Notes under the pieces: generated by a model
Seen by the model: only the letters and a program-made list of their open reading frames with translations
What the model was told of the DNA's origin: nothing
Databases searched by the model: none
Made by a program: the position numbers and the translations under genes
Origin: a virus
Strand: one strand, 5' to 3'
DNA length: 64,000 bases
IMG/VR virus record: IMGVR_UViG_3300042449_000993
Coordinates: 62,001 to 126,000 of that record
Part shown: in pieces, positions 36,414 through 44,121 of the stretch
Numbering within the stretch: the first letter of the stretch is position 1
Layout: each line of letters opens with the position of its first letter

Positions 36414-37240
36414 AAGTTATTGATACTTTTATGTTCTGTAATGAACTTGATATGCTTGAAGGTAGACTTGAATACCTTTACGATCATGTTGATCATTTTG
36501 TTTTGGTTGAAGCGCCAATCACGCAAAGTGGGCATGAAAAGCCGATGCACTTCATGAATAACATCTCCAGATATAAAAAGTACATAGACAAAATCATCTA
36601 CTTTCCCTTTGTGTGCAAAAGAAGTGATTTTGATTTCGATAAAATTCCAAACCACGAGAGAGACTATAACACAGGACCATGGCAAGTTGAGAATGGTCAA
36701 CGCGATCACATAACAGAATGTCTTGGATTATTCTCAGATGACTCACTTATCTTTATAAGTGACTGCGATGAAATCTATCATAAAGATTGCATTGGAATTG
36801 CAAAAGATTGTTTCGCAAGTGGTTATGAAGCGTTATCCATTCAAATGGATCATTATCAGTTTAATTTTGAAAACAAATCTAAGAATAATCAAATACTCTT
36901 TAGTACCGTCTCAACAAATGCATACACTAAAAGAGAAAGAGCCAAAAACGTCCACAATAACAGATATTCTCATGCAGTAATTCATAATGGTGGATGGCAT
37001 TTAAGTTGGTGGTTGGATCCAAAAGCAATTCAGTATAAGATTGAAACATTTGCTCATCAGGAAAAGAATCAAGAACAATTTAAGAGCATGGAGTATATAA
37101 ACAAGAAACTTCAAGAAGGTGGCGATATCTTTAATCGCGACCCTAATGTTCATGCATTTGAGAAAGGTGATGTTGCTAACATCCCAGAAAATGTCTATAG
37201 AATTTTCAATGGTATTCAGCAGAAAATTGATGATCTATGA
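36410..37240 (+). CDS. GT17-family glycosyltransferase
   Basis: 276 residues. The start IDTFMFCNELDMLEGRLEYLY and then VLVEAPITQSG are hallmarks of family 17 glycosyltransferases, whose eukaryotic member is beta-1,4-mannosyl-glycoprotein GlcNAc-transferase III. Near residue 110 IFISDCDEIYH provides the acidic metal site. Later WHLSWWLDPKAIQYKIETFAHQE matches the conserved C-terminal part. GT17 genes are frequent in cyanophage-like myoviruses next to uvsY/uvsW. The acceptor may be a virion protein or host surface glycan; unknown. It overlaps neighbours by four bases on both sides. Confidence 0.85.
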   Translation: MKVIDTFMFCNELDMLEGRLEYLYDHVDHFVLVEAPITQSGHEKPMHFMNNISRYKKYIDKIIYFPFVCKRSDFDFDKIPNHERDYNTGPWQVENGQRDHITECLGLFSDDSLIFISDCDEIYHKDCIGIAKDCFASGYEALSIQMDHYQFNFENKSKNNQILFSTVSTNAYTKRERAKNVHNNRYSHAVIHNGGWHLSWWLDPKAIQYKIETFAHQEKNQEQFKSMEYINKKLQEGGDIFNRDPNVHAFEKGDVANIPENVYRIFNGIQQKIDDL

Positions 37241-38703
37241 TTGAGCACGTTGTAATTGAAAAAGTAAATAACATCTATGTCCAAGTGACTGCTGAACCTG
37301 CCATCTTGCAAGAGATGTCAGAGTTCTTTACATTTTCAACTCCAGGCTATCAATTTTCTCCAGCATTTCGCAATAAATACTGGGACGGAAAGATTCGACT
37401 CTTGAATCTGAATACAAGACAAATTTATCTTGGTTTAGTTCCGTATATCAAAAAGTTTTGCAAGGATAGCAACTACACCTGTGAGTACATCGATGAAGAA
37501 AAGGAAATCTATCCTGTTGACACCAAAAATCTGGCTTCGGCTCTTTCTTTGTCAATTGAACCCAGAGATTATCAACTCCTTGCGTCAAGCGTCGGACTTA
37601 CGAAGAAGAGAACTGTACTCATTTCACCAACAGCGTCAGGAAAATCACTAATCATCTATATGATGATCCGCCACCTGTTGAACACAGGTAAGAAGCGTGG
37701 ATTGTTGATTGTTCCTACGATTAATCTCGTCACTCAGATGCATTCTGACTTTAAGAACTATTCATCTATAAATGGATGGGATGTAGACAAGTATTGTCAG
37801 AAGATTTATGGTGGTGAAAGCAAGATACCTGATAGTGATCTTGTAATATCAACTTGGCAATCTATCTATGAGATGCCAAAGAAATACTTTGCGCAGTTTG
37901 ATTTCATCATTGGCGACGAAGCACATACATTTAAAGCCAAGTCATTAACTTCTATCATGACTAAACTCATCAACTGTGATGTGCGTATTGGCACGACAGG
38001 TACACTTGATGATAGCAAGGTCAATAAACTAGTTCTTGAAGGATTATTCGGTCCTACGTTCAAAGTTATTTCCACAAAAGAACTCATTGAGCGTAAACAA
38101 CTCGCCAACTTCAGCATCAAGTGCATTGTATTGAAGTATCCAGAAATAGTTTGTAAAACAGTTAAAGGTTTTACTTATCAGGACGAGATGGGGTTTCTCG
38201 TTCAACACGAAGGGCGCAATCGCTTCATCACTGATCTTGCGTTGAATCTCAAAGGCAATAGTCTTGTTTTATTTACTTATGTTGAAAAACACGGTAAACT
38301 ATTATTCGAATGGATAACTGAAAAAGCAAATGGTCGAAAAGTATTTTTTATTCATGGTGGGGTTGAAGCAGAAGATCGCGAAGCAGTAAGACATATCACT
38401 GAACAAGAAAACGATGCGATCATTGTGGCAAGTTACGGAACATTCTCTACTGGAGTAAACATTCGTAACCTACATAATATTATATTCTCCTCTCCAACAA
38501 AGAGTAAAATTCGAGCATTGCAGTCCATTGGGCGTGTGCTGCGTCTAGGTGAAAATAAAGAAGCAGCAACACTGTACGATATCGCTGATGATCTACGTTA
38601 TGGTCCTTATACAAACTTCACATTGAAGCACTATGAGGAACGGGTGAAGATCTACAGTGAAGAAAAATTTCCTTTCACAACGAATAACGTAAGGATAAAT
38701 TAA
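37237..38703 (+). CDS. uvsW: ATP-dependent helicase UvsW
   Basis: 488 residues (T4 UvsW: 503). Superfamily 2 helicase with an N-terminal wedge-like domain (FRNKYWDGKIRLLNLNTRQI). The RecA-like cores carry motif I SPTASGKS near residue 129, motif II GDEAH near 227, motif III TTGT and motif VI QSIGRVLRLG near 430. The enzyme unwinds D-loops, R-loops and stalled forks and helps switch from origin- to recombination-dependent replication. All core motifs are intact. Overlaps of four and one bases tie it to the genes on both sides. Confidence 0.95.
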   Translation: MIEHVVIEKVNNIYVQVTAEPAILQEMSEFFTFSTPGYQFSPAFRNKYWDGKIRLLNLNTRQIYLGLVPYIKKFCKDSNYTCEYIDEEKEIYPVDTKNLASALSLSIEPRDYQLLASSVGLTKKRTVLISPTASGKSLIIYMMIRHLLNTGKKRGLLIVPTINLVTQMHSDFKNYSSINGWDVDKYCQKIYGGESKIPDSDLVISTWQSIYEMPKKYFAQFDFIIGDEAHTFKAKSLTSIMTKLINCDVRIGTTGTLDDSKVNKLVLEGLFGPTFKVISTKELIERKQLANFSIKCIVLKYPEIVCKTVKGFTYQDEMGFLVQHEGRNRFITDLALNLKGNSLVLFTYVEKHGKLLFEWITEKANGRKVFFIHGGVEAEDREAVRHITEQENDAIIVASYGTFSTGVNIRNLHNIIFSSPTKSKIRALQSIGRVLRLGENKEAATLYDIADDLRYGPYTNFTLKHYEERVKIYSEEKFPFTTNNVRIN

Positions 38704-39149
38704 TGTCTGAAGATAAACCAGAATATAAACCAAGAGGTGAACTGCGATTCATTCGCTTGCGTTCTATCCCAGATGACATCATTGGATATGTAACTTATAA
38801 AGAAGGATACATCACAGTAGAGTTGCCTCTGAGAATTGAAATTGAAACTATATTTGATGAAGGTCGGCAAATCTTAGCGATGCAAGAGTACCTCCCTCAA
38901 TCAGTAATCGAGATCAAAGAAGTAGATTTTGATGATTATGAGGTATTATTTGCTTCACCAGTTCGCGCTGAATTTGTTGAACAATATGAATACGTTGCTG
39001 ATTTTTTCTATAATAACACAGCGCAAATTAAAACACCAGTTAAGAAAAAGACAACTGCTGACATTACTGCTAATACATCTGAAACAATGACAAAGGTTGT
39101 GTCAATTCTCGAAGCAATGCAAGCAAAAAAAGATAAACCAGTCCATTAA
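38703..39149 (+). CDS. Unknown protein with Sm-like N-terminus
   Basis: 148 residues. Residues 15-60 (RFIRLRSIPDDIIGYVTYKE, then a beta-rich VELPLRIEIET) look like a small SH3/Sm-like barrel, and residues 60-100 (QEYLPQSVIEIKEVDFDDYE) continue the beta pattern. The last 40 residues are a helix with Ala/Met/Lys, possibly for oligomerisation. The gene overlaps the uvsW stop by one base. Proteins with a similar opening occur near uvsW/gp55 in cyanophage-type genomes, but I know no function. Confidence 0.6.
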   Translation: MSEDKPEYKPRGELRFIRLRSIPDDIIGYVTYKEGYITVELPLRIEIETIFDEGRQILAMQEYLPQSVIEIKEVDFDDYEVLFASPVRAEFVEQYEYVADFFYNNTAQIKTPVKKKTTADITANTSETMTKVVSILEAMQAKKDKPVH

Positions 39150-39151
39150 TT

Positions 39152-39763
39152 ATGAAACGTTTAAACATTGAAATTAAAAAAGAACCATTCACTCATGTCA
39201 TTTTACATGATGTATATGAAAAACATGAATATGAAGGTGTTTGGTCTGAATTATTATTCTTACAAAAAAGAATGGTTCCTGGCTATATGACTGGAGCAGC
39301 AGGTGATAGTCTTGGGATCACTAAAAAACGAAACGCTGGGATATTTTTAAACGATGTTTATAGAAATCCAGAGTTCTCAAGCATCATGGTTTGCGCTCGG
39401 AATACAATCGCAGACCCCCATCTAAAGCATATTATTGATGGAATTGATGATACATACTTTGATCTTTACGATTCAATAAATTCAGATTCTACTATAGTTC
39501 AGTCATATGCTAATGGAGATTTTTATAAACCACACCGCGATGAATGTATCTTTACATCTATTTGTTGTTTATACAAAAAACCAAAAGCCTTTTCTGGTGG
39601 ATTATTACATTTTCCCAAATATGACTTTTTTATTGATTTAGAAGATAATCAATGCGTTATTTTCCCATCAAGAATTGAACATGGTGTCACAGAAATTAAA
39701 ACAAATGAATCAAATCCTGAATACAACAGATTCTCAATTAGTAACTTTATGAAGATTGTTTAA
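39152..39763 (+). CDS. 2OG-Fe(II) dioxygenase
   Basis: 203 residues with a full iron-site signature: H-x-D in KPHRDE near residue 130, distal His in IEHGVTEI near 175, and the 2-oxoglutarate-binding Arg in EYNRFSISNF near 195. The GGLLHFP segment between them marks the double-stranded beta-helix. This is a different lineage from the PKHD-type gene at 6364. Cyanophage-like myoviruses usually carry several such genes, and the substrates are not known. It lies between uvsW and gp55 in the early/middle block, so a role in nucleic-acid or regulatory-protein modification is possible; this is inference. Confidence 0.8.
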   Translation: MKRLNIEIKKEPFTHVILHDVYEKHEYEGVWSELLFLQKRMVPGYMTGAAGDSLGITKKRNAGIFLNDVYRNPEFSSIMVCARNTIADPHLKHIIDGIDDTYFDLYDSINSDSTIVQSYANGDFYKPHRDECIFTSICCLYKKPKAFSGGLLHFPKYDFFIDLEDNQCVIFPSRIEHGVTEIKTNESNPEYNRFSISNFMKIV

Positions 39764-39765
39764 TT

Positions 39766-40305
39766 ATGGCAAAAAATCACTATATCAATAATAAAGATTT
39801 CCTGAAAGAAATGACTGCGTATAGAACAGCAATACGCAAAGCAAAACGAGCAGGACAACCAAAGCCACAGATTCCTCGATACGTCGCTGAATGCTTTATG
39901 AAGATTGCTGAGAATCTTTCACACAAACCCAATTTCTTGTCTTATACTTTTCGAGATGAAATGGTTGCTGACGCGATTGAAAACTGCGTAATGTACGTTG
40001 ACAATTTTGACCCAGCAAAATCAAGCAATCCATTTGCCTATTTCACTCAAATAGTATATTATGCATTCTTACGTCGCATTCAGAAAGAAAAGAAACAATT
40101 GTATGTTAAGTACAAGGCTACTGAGACTGCTGGCATTCTTGATGAGTTTGAACTTAATGAAAATGAAGATGGAACCTTTAGACAATTTGAGTTATACGAA
40201 AACATTTCAGAGTTTATTGTAAATTACGAAAATGCTCGTAAAGAAAAGAAAATCAAGAAGGCAGGTTTGGAGAAGTTTGTAGATGAAGATAGCAATATTG
40301 GGTGA
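39766..40305 (+). CDS. 55: Late sigma factor gp55
   Basis: 179 residues (T4 gp55: 185). Conserved segments are HYINNKDFLKEMTAYRTAI, then KIAENLSHKPNFLSYTFRDE, and VMYVDNFDPAKSSNPFAYFTQI, which is the sigma region-2-like core that binds the polymerase coiled coil and the TATAAATA promoter. Region YYAFLRRIQKEKKQLYVKY follows. With the sliding clamp (56928) and a gp33-like coactivator it directs late transcription from the octamers listed here. Overlaps gp47 by 23 bases in another frame. Confidence 0.93.
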   Translation: MAKNHYINNKDFLKEMTAYRTAIRKAKRAGQPKPQIPRYVAECFMKIAENLSHKPNFLSYTFRDEMVADAIENCVMYVDNFDPAKSSNPFAYFTQIVYYAFLRRIQKEKKQLYVKYKATETAGILDEFELNENEDGTFRQFELYENISEFIVNYENARKEKKIKKAGLEKFVDEDSNIG

Positions 40306-41335
40306 CACACATTTTGGTATGAGAGGCGATAGCATTGCCTTTCATAATCATTATCGTGAGTTTTATACGAAACATTTTTTCCCTTATTTGGTGGACCATG
40401 GAGTTAGGACCATCTTTCAACTTGGTGATCTATTTGATCGTCGGAAGTATATTTCTTTTCAGTCTCTTGCTCTTTGCCGCAAGTATTTTTTTGATAAACT
40501 GGTTGAACATAATATAGAGATGCATACGTTGCTTGGCAACCATGACATCACATTCAAGAATACACTCGAAGTCAATTCGCCAGAGTTACTGCTCAAAGAC
40601 TATCCAAACGTTATTGTTTACAATGAACCAACGGAATGGCAAGGTATTGATATCATTCCTTGGATCTGTAAGGATAATGAACTGGAAATTCTTGATTTTA
40701 TCAAGAGAAGCACCAACCACGTTTGTTTTGGTCACTTTGAACTGCAAGGGTTTGAGATGGATCGTGGCAGCATTTGTCACGAAGGTATGGATCCTGCTCA
40801 ACTTCAGAAGTATGATCTTGTTCTCTCAGGTCACTTCCATCACAAGAGCAACAGCGGCAGCATTGTATATGTTGGCACTCCTGGAGAGATGACTTGGGCT
40901 GATTATAATGATGAGCGTGGGTTTCACATCTATGATACTGAGACTCGTCAATTAGAATTCATCAAAAATCCATTGAACATGTTCTACAAGATTCAATACA
41001 ATGATGATGAATTGTATTACAATGATCTTGTCAATGCAGATTATTCTCATTTGACAAGCAAGTATGTGAAGATTGTTGTTGAGAAGCGCAACAATTCATT
41101 CTTGTTCGATACACTATTGGATTCTCTTGCCAAAGTCAATCCTCTTGAAGTTTCTGTGGTTGAAGACTTTTCAGAGATCACTGAAAATGTCGAAGTTGAT
41201 ATTGACCAAGCAGAAGATACAATGTCAATTCTAAGTAAATACGTTGATGGTTTGACTTTACCTGTAGAATCAGATAAAATAAAGACCGTATTGCGTGAAG
41301 TGTACAATGAAGCATTGTCTATGGAGACAACGTGA
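40283..41335 (+). CDS. 47: Recombination endonuclease subunit gp47 (Mre11/SbcD family)
   Basis: 350 residues (T4 gp47: 339). The calcineurin-like phosphoesterase motifs are complete: GDTHFG near residue 7, GDLFDRRK near 48, GNHD near 87, and HVCFGHFEL and SGHFHHKS in the middle. With gp46 it forms the nuclease/ATPase that resects DNA ends for recombination-dependent replication. Start ATG 40283 lies inside gp55, giving a direct MKIAILGDTHFG opening as in homologues. The stop overlaps gp46 in ATGA-like fashion. The pair order matches T4. Confidence 0.95.
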   Translation: MKIAILGDTHFGMRGDSIAFHNHYREFYTKHFFPYLVDHGVRTIFQLGDLFDRRKYISFQSLALCRKYFFDKLVEHNIEMHTLLGNHDITFKNTLEVNSPELLLKDYPNVIVYNEPTEWQGIDIIPWICKDNELEILDFIKRSTNHVCFGHFELQGFEMDRGSICHEGMDPAQLQKYDLVLSGHFHHKSNSGSIVYVGTPGEMTWADYNDERGFHIYDTETRQLEFIKNPLNMFYKIQYNDDELYYNDLVNADYSHLTSKYVKIVVEKRNNSFLFDTLLDSLAKVNPLEVSVVEDFSEITENVEVDIDQAEDTMSILSKYVDGLTLPVESDKIKTVLREVYNEALSMETT

Positions 41336-43041
41336 TTCTATTCAAAAAAGTTCGATACAAGAATTTCCTTTCTACTGGAAATGTCTTTACAGAAATCTCA
41401 CTGAACGAAAACTCCACGACGTTGATCGTGGGTGAGAATGGTGCAGGTAAGTCAACATTCCTGGATGCCATTACATTCTCATTGTTCGGCAAACCATTCC
41501 GCAATATTAATAAACCTCAACTTGTAAACTCAGTCAATGAAAAAGATTGCCTCGTTGAAGTTGAGTTTGATATTGGCAAGAAGTCATATAAAGTTATTCG
41601 TGGTATTCGACCAAACGTTTTTGAGATCTACTGCGATGATGAACTTCTGAATCAAGACGCAAGATCTAAAGACTATCAGGATCATCTTGAAAAGATTATT
41701 TTGAAGATGAACTATAAGTCGTTTACACAAATAGTTATCCTCGGCTCAACCAACTTTACTCCATTCATGCAGTTGTCAGCGGCGGACCGTCGAGTTGTCA
41801 TTGAAGATCTGCTTGACATCCAGATCTTTTCTTCCATGAATGTGATCGTCAAAAGCAAACTACACACTCTCAAAGATGAAGCAGCACAACTAAAGATTCA
41901 AATTGATAACACCAAAGATAAAATTGAACTACACAAGAAACATCTTGACGAACTCAAGAAGAATACAAAAGAAATCGTAGACGCAAAGAAACAAGAAGTG
42001 ACTGAAAACACGGCATCACTCTCAGCACTTGAAATAGAAGCAACTGAAAAAGAAACTCAAATTGAAAGTCTATTAACCGAAGTATCAGATGATGACAGTA
42101 CAGCAAAGAAATTCACAAAGTTAAATCAACTTGAAGCCAAGATTGAAGGGAATATCCAGAAACTCGAGAAAGACATCGAGTTCTATTCTGTAAATTCGAC
42201 TTGTCCAACCTGCGATCAGGCTATCAATAACAAAGACGAAAAAGTACACACTTGTAACAGTAAAATCACAGAACTAACCGAAGGTCTAACCAAACTAAAG
42301 GAAGAGAGTGATGCCGTTCTACGTCGAATCAATACAATTAAAGCAACACAGCAAAATCTTAAAGTTCTTGAACAAGACCTTGTGCGGATTAATACTTCTC
42401 GCAAGCAGGTTCGAAACTATATTACGAAACTTGAAAAAGAAATCCAAGACATAGAAAGTAAACCAGCCATGAGCGATGAGTTCAAGGCACAATCAAAAGA
42501 ATTGCTCAACGCATTACAAGCATTCAACGAAAAAAGAAAAACGGTATCTGAACAAACACAACATTATGATATTGTCGCGCAGTTGCTTAAAGATGGCGGG
42601 ATTAAGTCGAAAATCATTAAGCAGTACGTTCCAGTTATCAACAAACTGGTTAATAAGTATTTGGCTGCGATGGACTTCTTTGTCAACTTCAACATTGACG
42701 AGGAGTTCAAGGAGACCATCAAGTCTCGTCACCGAGATGATTTCAGTTATGAAAACTTCTCAGAGGGCGAAAAGAAACGTATTGACCTAGCACTGTTGTT
42801 TACCTGGAGGTCGGTCGCCAAATTAAAGAACAGTGTCAATACTAATCTGCTCATCTTCGACGAGGTCTTTGATGGTTCTCTTGACATCAATGGTACTGAA
42901 GAATTTATGAAGTTGATAAATATGATGAATGACAATACAAACATCTTTGTGATCACGCACAAGACTGATCAGATGGTTGATAAGTTTAAACACACAATAC
43001 GATTCGCGAAAGTTAAAAATTTCTCGCAGGTGATATCATAA
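41332..43041 (+). CDS. 46: Recombination endonuclease subunit gp46 (Rad50/SbcC family)
   Basis: 569 residues (T4 gp46: 560). ABC-ATPase with N-terminal Walker A GENGAGKS near residue 35. Two long coiled-coil arms are separated by a zinc-hook C-P-T-C around residue 290. The C-terminal signature FSEGEKKRIDLALL and Walker B LLIFDEVFDG complete the ATPase. It works with gp47 to resect double-strand breaks. Both ATPase halves and the hook are intact. It overlaps the deformylase start by one base, so the three genes form one translational unit. Confidence 0.95.
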   Translation: MILFKKVRYKNFLSTGNVFTEISLNENSTTLIVGENGAGKSTFLDAITFSLFGKPFRNINKPQLVNSVNEKDCLVEVEFDIGKKSYKVIRGIRPNVFEIYCDDELLNQDARSKDYQDHLEKIILKMNYKSFTQIVILGSTNFTPFMQLSAADRRVVIEDLLDIQIFSSMNVIVKSKLHTLKDEAAQLKIQIDNTKDKIELHKKHLDELKKNTKEIVDAKKQEVTENTASLSALEIEATEKETQIESLLTEVSDDDSTAKKFTKLNQLEAKIEGNIQKLEKDIEFYSVNSTCPTCDQAINNKDEKVHTCNSKITELTEGLTKLKEESDAVLRRINTIKATQQNLKVLEQDLVRINTSRKQVRNYITKLEKEIQDIESKPAMSDEFKAQSKELLNALQAFNEKRKTVSEQTQHYDIVAQLLKDGGIKSKIIKQYVPVINKLVNKYLAAMDFFVNFNIDEEFKETIKSRHRDDFSYENFSEGEKKRIDLALLFTWRSVAKLKNSVNTNLLIFDEVFDGSLDINGTEEFMKLINMMNDNTNIFVITHKTDQMVDKFKHTIRFAKVKNFSQVIS

Positions 43042-43781
43042 TGAAAAAAATTAAATATTATAAAGGCGATATGATTGATTACGAAATCTATGATCTTGTA
43101 GATTTTTATGATCCAATATTACGCCAACCAACAGTTCCTGTTAAATTAGAAACATTAGATGATTTTGAACACGCAAAGTATCTTGCGTTTTCTTTGGCAG
43201 AAACGTTGGGTGAATTGCAAGGTCTCGGTCTTTCTGCAAATCAAGTTGGATTGCGTGAAAGAGTTTGTGCGATTAATATGGGTAGCGAAATTTGGGTGAT
43301 GTTTAATCCAGAAATTGTTGACCGATCAATGACCCCATCAACTTTTGAAGAAGGATGTCTATCATATCAAGGTTTATATTTAAAAGTAGATAGATCAGAA
43401 TGGGTGAAAGTTAAATTCCAAGCAGTTGGTGGTCAAATTATTGAAGAGACATTCAGTGGATTGACTGCTGTATGCGTTCAGCATGAGATTGATCATCTAG
43501 ATGGGATCATGTTTACTGATAAAGTCAGCCCAATTAAACTTGATATTGCAAAACGAAAAGTTAAGAAGAATGTGAAAAGAATAAGAGCAACAGCATCTAA
43601 AATCAAAGTTGTGCAAGAACAAGAAAGAAAACAAGAAGGTCAATTGGTGATTTCACAAAAACAAAAGATGAAGCCAATTGCAGCGCAAGAATCACCAAAA
43701 ATACAAATATTAGAACAACCAAATAGAACAACCCAACAAAAAGAGCCTGAGAAATTTGTATATAAAGTGGTCTCCTCGTAA
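43041..43781 (+). CDS. def: Peptide deformylase with long C-terminal tail
   Basis: 246 residues. The three deformylase motifs are present: GLGLSANQVG at 61-70, EGCLS at 104-108 with the metal-binding Cys, and QHEIDH with HEIDH at 148-152. The enzyme removes the formyl group from N-terminal methionine of new proteins, with a mononuclear metal. Phage-encoded forms are common in marine myoviruses and are usually short, lacking the C-terminal helix. Here about 80 Lys/Gln-rich residues follow the catalytic domain (IRATASKIKVVQEQERKQEG), which is unusual. The TAA stop begins the first leaderless-promoter module. Confidence 0.93.
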   Translation: MKKIKYYKGDMIDYEIYDLVDFYDPILRQPTVPVKLETLDDFEHAKYLAFSLAETLGELQGLGLSANQVGLRERVCAINMGSEIWVMFNPEIVDRSMTPSTFEEGCLSYQGLYLKVDRSEWVKVKFQAVGGQIIEETFSGLTAVCVQHEIDHLDGIMFTDKVSPIKLDIAKRKVKKNVKRIRATASKIKVVQEQERKQEGQLVISQKQKMKPIAAQESPKIQILEQPNRTTQQKEPEKFVYKVVSS

Positions 43782-43845
43782 GTTATTGATTTTATTATAG
43801 TTTTACCTGTTGATTTTTCATAGAGTTTCATGTAGAATACTCTGT
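43779..43845 (+). promoter_or_regulatory. Leaderless promoter module A
   Basis: First of five copies of a module that starts with (C)GTAAGTTATTGATT and ends at an ATG. -35 TTGATT at 43810-43815, 17 bases, -10 TAGAAT at 43833-43838, then 7 bases to the ATG at 43846. No ribosome-binding site is present. The predicted transcription start falls at or beside the ATG, so the mRNA should be leaderless. The stop codon of the deformylase is part of the module. Confidence 0.7.
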
Positions 43846-44058
43846 ATGAAAACCTATTATGAAGTTTGGGAAAAGGTCAGCCACCCCATTTTTATTAATA
43901 AAATGGTGGCTTCAGTAAAAACTGAAAATGAGGCTATGAAAATCTACGGTGAAAACCCTAGTGGACGGTCAGTTGAGTATATTTCCGTTCGTGATGATTC
44001 TGATGAAGTTGAATTTCGCCGTGTAATTGGTGATATTCGTACAGTCTACCCTTCGTAA
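43846..44058 (+). CDS. Small unknown protein (70 residues)
   Basis: 70 residues from ATG 43846. A TTG at 43810 is rejected because it lies in the promoter. The sequence starts TYYEVWEKVSHPIFINKMVA and has an alternating strand-helix-strand pattern with ENEAMKIYG in the helix, suggestive of a small alpha/beta domain. It is acidic overall. It is bounded on both sides by leaderless promoter modules, so it is a one-gene transcription unit. No family is recognised; small early phage proteins of this type often bind host proteins, which is only a possibility here. Confidence 0.65.
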   Translation: MKTYYEVWEKVSHPIFINKMVASVKTENEAMKIYGENPSGRSVEYISVRDDSDEVEFRRVIGDIRTVYPS

Positions 44059-44121
44059 GTTATTGATTCGTAAGGGTTTTTTCCTGTTGCCTTTTTACAG
44101 GGTTTCATACAGAATTCCACT
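44056..44121 (+). promoter_or_regulatory. Leaderless promoter module B
   Basis: Starts at the stop of the 70-residue gene. GTAAGTTATTGATT is followed by a T-rich stretch, -35 TTGCCT at 44087-44092, 17 bases, -10 CAGAAT at 44110-44115, six bases and ATG 44122. No ribosome-binding site precedes the ATG. Confidence 0.7.
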
